Below are positions 50,986 through 58,780 of a DNA stretch of 64,000 nt, piece after piece (the first letter of the stretch is position 1; every line of letters begins with the position of its first letter). This DNA is from Bacteroidota bacterium. Lineage in GTDB: Bacteria > Bacteroidota > Bacteroidia > Bacteroidales > DTGW01. Made by a program: the position numbers and the translations under genes. The notes beneath the pieces were generated by a model, which saw nothing but the letters and a program-made list of their open reading frames with translations, made no database searches and was not told where the DNA came from. The stretch spans positions 1-64,000 of the forward strand of contig JAKPQD010000132.1 in NCBI GenBank assembly GCA_029572965.1. Direction: 5' to 3'.

Positions 50986-51189
50986 TCAATCGCTCAGACA
51001 CACAGCAAATTCATTTTCGAGCTGAAAAAAGTGAACTTTTCCTTCTCTAGCCAGCCATCCCAGCGCCATATAAACATCTTTTATGTCCATTTTGGACATC
51101 TTTTTCAAATCAGTAACTTTAAGCTCCCCTTTTTCCATTAGCATTTGCCAGATTTTACCGGCATCAAACCCAATTTTTGTTTTTTCCAT
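50986..51189 (-). CDS. Small winged helix-turn-helix protein (DUF2582-like)
   Basis: The 67 aa protein fits one winged-helix domain: GKIWQMLMEKGELKVTDLKK (helices 1-2), SKMDIKDVYMALGWLAREGKV (recognition helix), and HFFQLENEFAVCL (wing). This is the pattern of DUF2582 proteins, which are common in Bacteroidota. DNA binding is likely from the fold, but the charge of the recognition helix is modest and targets are unknown. The GreA/GreB-like gene lies 30 nt upstream on the same strand, so the two are probably cotranscribed. Confidence 0.8.
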   Translation of the reverse strand: MEKTKIGFDAGKIWQMLMEKGELKVTDLKKMSKMDIKDVYMALGWLAREGKVHFFQLENEFAVCLSD

Positions 51190-51219
51190 GGTAATCGAAT
51201 TAAGTTAAACAATATTACT

Positions 51220-51654
51220 TCAATACAAATCTTCGCCATTAGCCTCAGGCTGGAAAACGACACTCTCAATCTTCACAAACAGCTTCCCTTTAGGGGCATC
51301 AAACGAGATGGTATCCCCGGCTTTATAGCCAATTAAGGCACATCCGAGGGGAGAGAGTATAGAGACCATGCCCTTCGAAAAATCTGCCTGCTGAGGATAT
51401 ACCAAACGTAAATCCATGGTTTTGTCTGAATCTGCGAAGCAGACTTTTACAATGGAATTCATCGTGACAAAATCCGGCGTAATCTTTTTTGAGTCTATCT
51501 TTTTTGCTTTGCCTAATTCGTACGATAGAAAATCAAGATACTTTACATCTATGCTTTTTCTTTCTCTCATTGTCTGTATAAGGCCTGTCAGCTTTGCAAA
51601 ATCGTTTATTGTCACTACAATTTCTTTCTTTTTCATTTCCACTTGTTTTATCAT
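51220..51654 (-). CDS. GreA/GreB family elongation factor-like protein (Rnk-like)
   Basis: The 144 aa protein has a C-terminal GreA/GreB-type domain: LVYPQQADFSKGMVSILSPLGCALIGYKAGDTISF is the strand-rich RNA polymerase secondary-channel binding fold seen in GreA, GreB and Rnk. The N-terminal part (about 1-60) is short and helical (LTGLIQTMRERKS) and lacks the long acidic coiled-coil tip of true GreA, so transcript cleavage stimulation is doubtful. An Rnk-like role is more likely. ATG 51654 is chosen over 51687 because GGAGGA sits 6 nt before it. Confidence 0.78.
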   Translation of the reverse strand: MIKQVEMKKKEIVVTINDFAKLTGLIQTMRERKSIDVKYLDFLSYELGKAKKIDSKKITPDFVTMNSIVKVCFADSDKTMDLRLVYPQQADFSKGMVSILSPLGCALIGYKAGDTISFDAPKGKLFVKIESVVFQPEANGEDLY

Positions 51655-51660
51655 ATCTTG

Positions 51661-51666
51661 TCCTCC
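51661..51666 (-). promoter_or_regulatory. Shine-Dalgarno GGAGGA of the GreA/GreB-like gene
   Basis: On the minus strand GGAGGA lies 6 nt before the ATG at 51654. It is the second clear Shine-Dalgarno sequence in the window and fixes the start codon. Confidence 0.6.
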
Positions 51667-51736
51667 ATTTTTATAACATTTTACCAAACTTTAATGCTTT
51701 AAAAAATGCTATTTTTACCTTGTAATAAAACTAAAA

Positions 51737-51795
51737 CCGACACATACATAAAACGAATACGATTTATATTTGTGTCGGATACGATACAAATATAA
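51737..51795 (+). promoter_or_regulatory. Overlapping inverted repeats and -7 element at the transposase 5' end
   Basis: CCGACACA (51737-51744) and TGTGTCGG (51771-51778) are perfect inverted 8-mers. TTATATTTGT (51764-51773) and ACAAATATAA (51786-51795) are perfect inverted 10-mers. The two possible stems share bases, so only one can form at a time. TATATTTG (51765-51772) inside them fits the -7 consensus. Confidence 0.5.
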
Positions 51796-52726
51796 GGAAC
51801 TTTTTGAATATAAAAAATTAGATGAAGATAGCTGTAAGGGAAAACTTAAAGCCATCAGGGATAAGCAAGGGGTTGTATGTCGCCATTGCGGGGGCAAAGA
51901 ACATTATTGGAAAAAGGATAAGTGGCAATACGAATGTAAAGTTTGCAAAACGCGAACAACCTTGCAGAGTGGTACCATTATGCATGGTTCTCAACTGCCA
52001 CTTAGATATTGGTTTATAGCGATGCACCTTCTTACTTCCACAAAAAAAAGTTTTTCAGCGGCCGAACTTCAAAGGCAGTTGGGACACAAGTACTATGAGG
52101 CAATATGGACAATGCTCCACAAGCTCCGTCTGGCAATGGGGAAAAGAGATGATCAATATACCCTTTCAGGCCAAATAGAACTGGATGAAGGATTCTTTTC
52201 AACAGAAGTTAAGCCAGAAGAGAAAGATAAGCCTCTAAAGCGGGGAAGAGGAAGCCAAAAGAGAACTAAGGTTTTGGTAATGGCAGAAAGCAAAGAAGTT
52301 GAAGGAAAAACCGACAAGAAAGGGAAACCACGCAAAGTTGGGTTCATGAAGATGCATGTAATAGGAGATCTTAAAGCGGATACAATAAACGCTCAAGTTT
52401 CTGGCAATATTTCAAATGAAGCTACCTTGATAACCGATGATTCTACTTCATACACCAGCTTAAACGATCTTGTTGGTGAACATCAAGCTCAGGTAATTCC
52501 TAAAGAAAAGGTTGGGGAGGTCTTGCCATGGGTACACTTGGCAATTAGCAATGCCAAAAGGATGCTGTTAGATATTCATCATAACATCAGACCTGAGTTT
52601 TTGCAAAGTTATCTGAATGAATTCTGCTACAAGTTTAATAGACGATATTTTGGAGAGGCTATGTTTGATAGGCTTCTGGTGGCAACTGTTGCATCAAAAA
52701 ACGAATTTAGGTACAGAATACGATAA
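51770..52726 (+). CDS. IS1595-family (ISXO2-like) transposase
   Basis: The 318 aa DDE transposase has an N-terminal zinc ribbon CRHCGG and CKVCKT (about 37-60), followed by the IS1595 signature TTLQSGTIMHGSQLPLRYW. The catalytic core has Asp in IELDEGFF, Asp in LITDDSTSY, and the C-terminal NEFCYKFNRRYF that carries Glu. The catalytic residues look intact. There is no ATG before the zinc ribbon. The only early start is TTG 51770, which lies in a likely promoter element, so the 5' end may be altered. The frame is open back to 51752. Terminal inverted repeats were not found. Copy number in the genome cannot be judged. Confidence 0.85.
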   Translation: MCRIRYKYKELFEYKKLDEDSCKGKLKAIRDKQGVVCRHCGGKEHYWKKDKWQYECKVCKTRTTLQSGTIMHGSQLPLRYWFIAMHLLTSTKKSFSAAELQRQLGHKYYEAIWTMLHKLRLAMGKRDDQYTLSGQIELDEGFFSTEVKPEEKDKPLKRGRGSQKRTKVLVMAESKEVEGKTDKKGKPRKVGFMKMHVIGDLKADTINAQVSGNISNEATLITDDSTSYTSLNDLVGEHQAQVIPKEKVGEVLPWVHLAISNAKRMLLDIHHNIRPEFLQSYLNEFCYKFNRRYFGEAMFDRLLVATVASKNEFRYRIR

Positions 52727-52825
52727 TCATTTAAATATTTTAAGAATTGTTATGAAAGTGCATTTATTTAAAAAATAACGCTTTCAGATTAATAATCTAA
52801 AAAATTATTTAGGGAAACCTTTAAA

Positions 52826-54466
52826 ATGAAAATGAAAAAAATAGATAAATACATTTTACCAATTTGTTATACTATTGTTTTTATAATAGTAATAATGATG
52901 TTCAATGCCCTTGAATTTAACTCAAATGCAACGTACATAGGTTTTAATGTTTTAACAAATTCAGATTCTTGCTTATTGGTTCAAATAAGTAAAGACATAC
53001 TAAGTGATCCCAAAGCTATTTTTGATTGGCATTATGGAACCTGCTTTTACTTTTTCCCCAACCTATTGATAGTGTTACTATTAACTACTTTTTTATCTAC
53101 ACCGTCCATTATAATTTTTGTTAATTCTTTATTAATATTCTTTATTACATTATTCCTTCTCAACTATCTATTTTTAAGAATTTTACACATTTCGAAAATA
53201 TGTGTAGCTATTGCCAATCTAAGCCTAACCTTATTTTTAGCTTTTACAGCAGACTCCAGCGATTTTTGTTTTTTAACTCCTCATTTATTTATGCCATTGC
53301 ATTCCGGAGCATTAATAAATGCTTTAGGTTCTTTAATTTTATGTTTTATGTATCTAAATAATAATAACAAAACTTCTCTTGTCTTTTTAATTATTCTTAG
53401 CATAGTAGCAATGTTCTCAGATTTTATTTTTTTAATATATTTTTCAATACCGTTAGTCTTAACATTATTGACGCTTTATTTTTTTGGAAAGAAACAAATA
53501 AATAGAAAGAAATATATTACTGTTGTTTTATTACTTGTATTTTCATATATATTTACTTTCATACTTCACAAAATATCGATTAACTCAGGGATATTTATGC
53601 TTGAAGCTTTCAAGAATCTTTTTTACAACATAAAAGATTCATTTATTTTAATGTTCAATAGTATTTTTGAAGTATTTACCAAAAATTATATATCAATTAT
53701 AATATTCTTTTTATCTTCATTTTCATTAGTCCTATCATTTTTTCATGCCTTGAAGTATTTGTTTTTTAACAAGAACAAAAAAAATATTATTTCAGAAAAT
53801 TCTTTATTATATTCAATATTTACATGTTATTTTTTAGTTCTAATATTTGCTGCAACAATAATAAATGGCTCATTTCAAGGAATTGATTGCATAAGATATA
53901 TTATACCTCCTTTTTACATCGGAATTTTTAATATTGGATTATATATACACCTATATGCTCATAAAAGAAATAAAGTAGGGTTAACCAGAATAATCGCGCT
54001 ATCTTTTATATCTGTATATACTTTTTTTATCATCCTGAATTATAGTTTAATAAACCCTAGTTCTTTATACTTAAAGGTAAAAAATTATTATCCGCCAATG
54101 ATTAAAGCTGCCGATAACATGTCATTAAAATATAAAGTCAAAAATGGAATTGGGAATTATTGGGATGCGCGTTTTATTACTATATTCTCAAAGCAAGGAA
54201 TAACTGTTGATCTTGTTTCTCCAGAATATACTCCTATGAAATTTGCTAATAATCCTAGAAAATATTATACAAACTATAATAATGACAGTGTTTACTACAA
54301 TTTTATAGTTAATTATTCAAATGAAGACACAGCTAAATTATATCAGGTTTTTAACAAAAAAAATATTACAAAAGACACTATTGAAGGTAATATCTTTTAT
54401 CTATTACCTTCTTTTTATTTAGAAAATGATTTTCGCACTTTTAGGATAAAAGAAATTAACAATTAG
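52826..54466 (+). CDS. Polytopic membrane protein, possibly a GT-C glycosyltransferase
   Basis: The 546 aa protein is not assigned to a family. It has about 12 hydrophobic segments to residue 430 and a soluble C-terminal domain of about 110 residues. An acidic DS pair after the first helix (LTNSDSCLLVQISKDIL), followed by an aromatic loop (FDWHYGTCFYFF), recalls the first loop of GT-C fold glycosyltransferases such as the GT39 type. This is inference only. The gene is markedly more AT-rich than its neighbours, with very high Ile, Phe, Asn and Lys. It follows the IS1595 transposase and converges on a GT2 gene with an 11-nt overlap, suggesting an acquired glycan-assembly pair. Confidence 0.6.
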   Translation: MKMKKIDKYILPICYTIVFIIVIMMFNALEFNSNATYIGFNVLTNSDSCLLVQISKDILSDPKAIFDWHYGTCFYFFPNLLIVLLLTTFLSTPSIIIFVNSLLIFFITLFLLNYLFLRILHISKICVAIANLSLTLFLAFTADSSDFCFLTPHLFMPLHSGALINALGSLILCFMYLNNNNKTSLVFLIILSIVAMFSDFIFLIYFSIPLVLTLLTLYFFGKKQINRKKYITVVLLLVFSYIFTFILHKISINSGIFMLEAFKNLFYNIKDSFILMFNSIFEVFTKNYISIIIFFLSSFSLVLSFFHALKYLFFNKNKKNIISENSLLYSIFTCYFLVLIFAATIINGSFQGIDCIRYIIPPFYIGIFNIGLYIHLYAHKRNKVGLTRIIALSFISVYTFFIILNYSLINPSSLYLKVKNYYPPMIKAADNMSLKYKVKNGIGNYWDARFITIFSKQGITVDLVSPEYTPMKFANNPRKYYTNYNNDSVYYNFIVNYSNEDTAKLYQVFNKKNITKDTIEGNIFYLLPSFYLENDFRTFRIKEINN

Positions 54467-55202
54467 CAAATATTTTAAATTTTCCAACCTTAATTTTTTG
54501 TAAAAAATACATCAAAGAAACTTTGAGTACTCCTAATCCATATTTTGAACTCCTTCTAAAATTTATTGATGACGCATCATCAAAGTATTTTGTAGGGCAG
54601 GTTATTTCAGCTATCTCAAAACCAGCATAGAATATTTGCGCCAACATTTGATTATCAAAGACAAAATCGTCACTATTAGCTTCAAGATTAATTTTTGTTA
54701 ATACATTCTTAGAAAAGGCCCTATACCCAGTATGATATTCAGACAATTTTTGATGCATTAGCTTGTTTTGTGTAAAAGTCAAAAACCGATTAAAGAAATA
54801 TTTGTATAATGGCATCCCGCCTTTTATTGCTCCCCGTCCAAGAATCCTTGAACCGAGAACTACCTCATAAACATCGTTAGCAATTAAATACGACATAGAA
54901 TGTATAAGCTTTGGAGTATATTGATAATCCGGATGTAGCATTATAACAATATCACTGTTCAATTCTAAAGCTCGTTTATAACATGATTTTTGGTTTCCTC
55001 CGTATCCTTTATTTTTATCATGAACAACTATTTCTTTGATGCCTAATTTTCTGGCAACTTCTACAGTGTTATCTTTGCTACAATCATCTACCAATATAAC
55101 ATTATCAACAATATCAAAAGGTATTTCGTTATAAGTTGATTCTATTGTTTTAGATGCATTATACGCAGGTAATACTACTGTAACTATTTTATTTTTTATC
55201 AT
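54456..55202 (-). CDS. GT2 family glycosyltransferase (DPM1-like)
   Basis: The 248 aa enzyme opens with VTVVLPAYNASKTIESTYNEI, and VDDCSKDNTVEVA gives the first nucleotide-sugar Asp motif. HPDYQY is in the position of the DxD motif. VLGSRILGRGAIKGGMP and YHTGYRAFSK are the acceptor-side motifs of the DPM1/DPG synthase group. It likely transfers a sugar to a lipid carrier at the membrane. There is no C-terminal membrane pair as in GtrB, only a hydrophobic stretch near residue 225. It is AT-rich like the convergent membrane protein gene, with which it overlaps by 11 nt. Confidence 0.88.
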   Translation of the reverse strand: MIKNKIVTVVLPAYNASKTIESTYNEIPFDIVDNVILVDDCSKDNTVEVARKLGIKEIVVHDKNKGYGGNQKSCYKRALELNSDIVIMLHPDYQYTPKLIHSMSYLIANDVYEVVLGSRILGRGAIKGGMPLYKYFFNRFLTFTQNKLMHQKLSEYHTGYRAFSKNVLTKINLEANSDDFVFDNQMLAQIFYAGFEIAEITCPTKYFDDASSINFRRSSKYGLGVLKVSLMYFLQKIKVGKFKIFANC

Positions 55203-55488
55203 ATTAAATTTTTTTCAACAAATGTAAGAAAAATAATAAGAAAATTTACAGATATGCTTCCAATGTCGTTTAGTTAAGGTTATATCTTCGATTTTTCTAT
55301 CACTATGTAGAGGCTGTGTTCTATGTTGTAAAACAAACCACTGGTCAAAATAGTTGCTTTTTTAAACAATTAATCTAAACTATCAGAAATCTTTATGCAA
55401 ATAAATAGAACCAAAAATTGTTTAAAAACTTAAATACAAGGATAATAAATATTGAGATAATTTTGATAAATTAGAAGTTTTATTCAAT

Positions 55489-58400
55489 ATGAAATATATG
55501 CCCTTTTCAAAATATTATAAGAATAAAGTATATTTCTTTTTAACATTAATGGTTATATCCATTCTCTCAGCTTCTTGTGCCGGTTACGACCAAACAATTC
55601 ATACTGTGTACCCCTTGTTACTGCTTATCTTTATATTTGTTGTTATCATCAGTATGCTGGTTTATGTTATTATCCAGAAAATGCTCATTTCGAAATTGTC
55701 TAACGAACTGAAAAACCGGGACAACCTTAATAAATTAATAACCGAAAATATAAACGAAGCTGTTTGTACCATAAACAGCGAGGGAATAATTCAACATGCC
55801 AGTCAAAGCTATGTTTCAGTTATAGGTTTCGCCCCTAGCGAAATTACGGGCAAGGCTATTTATAGTTTTATTCACGAAAAAGACAAGGAAAATGTAAAAC
55901 AACTATTTGAAACAACCCTTCATTCTTCAACTGAGAAAGTGTTTGATTTCAGGCATCTAAAACCAGATGGTTCTTACATAATTGTTGAAGCTTATGCCCG
56001 GCTCCTTTCTTCAAGCGAAATCCAACACGAAGGTATTATACTGAGCATGCGCAATGTATCCGAACTGCGTATATCCGAGTTGCAATATTATTTTTCGCGC
56101 TTTGCGCTGGACAATGTCCAACAGTCAGTAGTGATGATAGACCCTTCGGGAAGTGTAGTTTACCTCAACGAAAAAACCCGTCAAATACTCAAAAAAAGGC
56201 ATATAAGTGCCCAAAACCTCAAAATATGGGACATAAGCCCAGATGTAGAAAAAGAAAACTGGCCGGAATATTTTGAGCACATGCGTAGAAACAAATACCG
56301 GGTGATTAGCTCTGAAATAAAAACCCCTGTTGGCAATATATTCCTCGAACGTCATGCCACCTATACCGAATTTAAAGGAAAAGAATACATTGTTACTAAT
56401 TCTATAGATTTGACAAGGTATTTCAAATCTGAGGAGCTCATCAGGGCCAGTGAGCAACGCTACAAGCGTATCATAGACAATATATACGATGTAGTTTGGG
56501 TGTTAGACATGGAGCTAAAAACAACCTTTATAACACCTTCAATAGAGCGGCTTACGGGCTATACTGTTGAAGAACACATGACACAGTCTATTGAAGAAAA
56601 GTTTACCCCCGAGTCGGCAAAAACAATTCGGCAATGGTATGCATACTACATTCCTAAACTAACTTCGGGAGAAATAAACAAAGAAACCTTTGTTTTACGC
56701 GGCGAGCTACAATATAAACGAAAAGTTGGCGAACCTATATGGGTCGAAATGACAGTAAAAATACTAATAGATGAATCAGGCAAAATTATTGGAATACATG
56801 GGACATCTGTTAATATTGACGAAAGAAAGCAAACTGAGATAGAACTAAGGGCAAGCCGTGAAAAATACAAGTCGATTTTCGAAAACATCATTGATGTTTA
56901 CTACGAAACCACCCTTGATGGTATAATTCTTGAAATAAGCCCTTCGATAGAAAAGGTTTCAAAATACAAAAGAGAAGAACTGAAAGGTACCTCCTTAATT
57001 AGCTTTTATAAAACACCTGAATCCAGGGCCAACTTTATAGATGCTATTATGAATATGGGGTTTGTTTCTAATTATGACCTAATCCTGCTTGATAAAGATG
57101 GGCGAGAAATAGACTGTTCTATTACAGCCCGTTTATTGACAGATGAAAACGGGCAACCATGCAAAATATGTGGTACAGTTCGCGACACAACAGAAAAAAA
57201 GCGTGTTGAAAAGCTCATTAAAGAAAGCGAAGAAAGATACAAAACGTTGGTTTCACTCTCGCCCAACCCTGTTATAGTTACACGAAACGGATATTTCTAT
57301 TACGTCAACCCTTCAGCCATCAGGTTTTTTGGTTTTTCTGCACCAGAAGAACTTTTGGGCAGGAAGATGATTGACTTTATTGACCCTAAAACCAATGATA
57401 AAGTAATAAACGAAATCGCCAAATTATCCGAATCAGAAAACTGCCCTGCACTTGAGCTGGGCATTATTAATAAAGAAGGAAAAAAGCTCACCACGCTATC
57501 GGCAATAAAAACCATCAGTTACGAAGGCGAACCCTCTTTATTGTTTATAATACAAGACATTACACAACAAAAAAAATATGAAGAAGAGCTTTTTCAGGCA
57601 AAACAAAAAGCCGAAGAAAGCGACAAGCTGAAAACCGCCTTTCTGGCCAATATGAGCCACGAAATACGCACACCATTAAATGGTATAATAGGCTTTTCAG
57701 GACTTTTGAAAAGACAAAACCTTGAAAAAGAAAAACAAGAAAAATACGCTGAAATTATTCATTCCAGTAGTCATCAATTACTTGCGATTATCAACGATAT
57801 TATTGATATTTCAAAAATAGAAGCCGGCCAAATGGTGGTTTACCATGAGCCCATAAACATTCTGCAAATAATTACCGAACTTAGCTATATATACAAAAGC
57901 CTTGCAGAAAAAAAGGACATTGAATTCAGGCTCAGTCCACTGGAAAATATCCAGGAAATTAGCTCAGACGAAGTAAAATTAAAACAAATATTAACCAACC
58001 TGCTAAATAATGCACTGAAGTTTACCCATAATGGGTTTGTCGAGTTAGGCTACAAAAAACAAAATCATGAAGTTGTATTTTGGGTAAGAGATACAGGGAT
58101 AGGAATTCCCGAAGAATTTCAAAAAATTATTTTTGAACGCTTCAGACAAGTAGAAATAGCCTCCAACAAAAAATATGGCGGCACAGGGTTAGGCCTGTCT
58201 ATTTCAAAAGCCTTGGTACAGATGCTGGGAGGCCGTATTTGGCTTGATTCTGAAGTTGACAAAGGCACAACCTTTTACTTTACCATTCCTTACCATACCG
58301 AAAACAAACATACTACGCCCAATATACCACATACGCCCCAGAATGAAAATATTAACTGGAGCAACAAGACAATACTGATTGTCGAAGATGAAAGTGTAAA

Positions 58401-58719
58401 CTCATATTATTTTGAAGAAATATTAAAAAACACCGGGGCTAATTTATTATTTGCCGACAAAGGCATGGATGCTGTTGAAAAGTTTGAAAAAATAAAAATA
58501 ATCGATTTGGTCTTATTAGACCTTAAGTTGCCCGATATTGACGGATTTGAAGTGCTGAAACAGTTAAAAAAAATGAACCCGGACATTAAAGTCGTTGCCC
58601 AAACAGCCTTTGCTTTGAGCAACGATAAAAAAGCCGCAATCAACGCCGGTTTTAATGGATATATAGCCAAGCCCGTTGAAAAAAACGAATTATTTGAAAC
58701 AATTAGTAAACTACTTTAG
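55489..58719 (+). CDS. Multi-PAS hybrid sensor histidine kinase/response regulator
   Basis: The 1076 aa kinase has two membrane helices (about 13-30 and 41-63) with almost no periplasmic loop. Five PAS-like units follow (about 85-200, 205-315, 325-455, 458-575 and 585-690). The HisKA H-box is FLANMSHEIRTPLNGIIGF and the HATPase motifs are NNALKFTHNG, DTGIGIP and GGTGLGLSISK. The C-terminal receiver domain has ILIVEDES, LVLLDLKLPDIDG (phospho-Asp) and KPVEKNE. There is no output domain, so phosphate must go to a separate protein. The ligands of the PAS domains are not evident. A small hairpin follows the stop. Confidence 0.92.
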   Translation: MKYMPFSKYYKNKVYFFLTLMVISILSASCAGYDQTIHTVYPLLLLIFIFVVIISMLVYVIIQKMLISKLSNELKNRDNLNKLITENINEAVCTINSEGIIQHASQSYVSVIGFAPSEITGKAIYSFIHEKDKENVKQLFETTLHSSTEKVFDFRHLKPDGSYIIVEAYARLLSSSEIQHEGIILSMRNVSELRISELQYYFSRFALDNVQQSVVMIDPSGSVVYLNEKTRQILKKRHISAQNLKIWDISPDVEKENWPEYFEHMRRNKYRVISSEIKTPVGNIFLERHATYTEFKGKEYIVTNSIDLTRYFKSEELIRASEQRYKRIIDNIYDVVWVLDMELKTTFITPSIERLTGYTVEEHMTQSIEEKFTPESAKTIRQWYAYYIPKLTSGEINKETFVLRGELQYKRKVGEPIWVEMTVKILIDESGKIIGIHGTSVNIDERKQTEIELRASREKYKSIFENIIDVYYETTLDGIILEISPSIEKVSKYKREELKGTSLISFYKTPESRANFIDAIMNMGFVSNYDLILLDKDGREIDCSITARLLTDENGQPCKICGTVRDTTEKKRVEKLIKESEERYKTLVSLSPNPVIVTRNGYFYYVNPSAIRFFGFSAPEELLGRKMIDFIDPKTNDKVINEIAKLSESENCPALELGIINKEGKKLTTLSAIKTISYEGEPSLLFIIQDITQQKKYEEELFQAKQKAEESDKLKTAFLANMSHEIRTPLNGIIGFSGLLKRQNLEKEKQEKYAEIIHSSSHQLLAIINDIIDISKIEAGQMVVYHEPINILQIITELSYIYKSLAEKKDIEFRLSPLENIQEISSDEVKLKQILTNLLNNALKFTHNGFVELGYKKQNHEVVFWVRDTGIGIPEEFQKIIFERFRQVEIASNKKYGGTGLGLSISKALVQMLGGRIWLDSEVDKGTTFYFTIPYHTENKHTTPNIPHTPQNENINWSNKTILIVEDESVNSYYFEEILKNTGANLLFADKGMDAVEKFEKIKIIDLVLLDLKLPDIDGFEVLKQLKKMNPDIKVVAQTAFALSNDKKAAINAGFNGYIAKPVEKNELFETISKLL

Positions 58720-58722
58720 TTT

Positions 58723-58743
58723 AGTACATTTGTAAAATGTACT
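58723..58743 (+). promoter_or_regulatory. Hairpin containing the -7 element of the Tricorn gene
   Basis: AGTACATTT (58723-58731) and AAATGTACT (58735-58743) are perfect inverted 9-mers with a 3-nt loop. TACATTTG (58725-58732) inside them is a TAnnTTTG match, 48 nt before the ATG at 58781. The structure could act as terminator of the kinase gene, as a promoter, or as an operator over the promoter. Confidence 0.45.
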
Positions 58744-58780
58744 TTTAAAAAATTCTCAGTTATTCTAATATAGCATTGAT

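Noticed and set aside
51822-52019. Separate 65-codon gene with an ATG at the transposase 5' end
   Set aside because: It is out of frame with the zinc-ribbon and DDE region, overlaps it completely and has no features, so it is a shadow, not an upstream orfA.
51755-52724. GAATACGAT at 51755-51763 and 52716-52724 as a target-site duplication of the IS1595 element
   Set aside because: The right copy overlaps the last codons and stop of the transposase, and the sequences inside the two copies are not inverted repeats of each other, so element boundaries there are unlikely.
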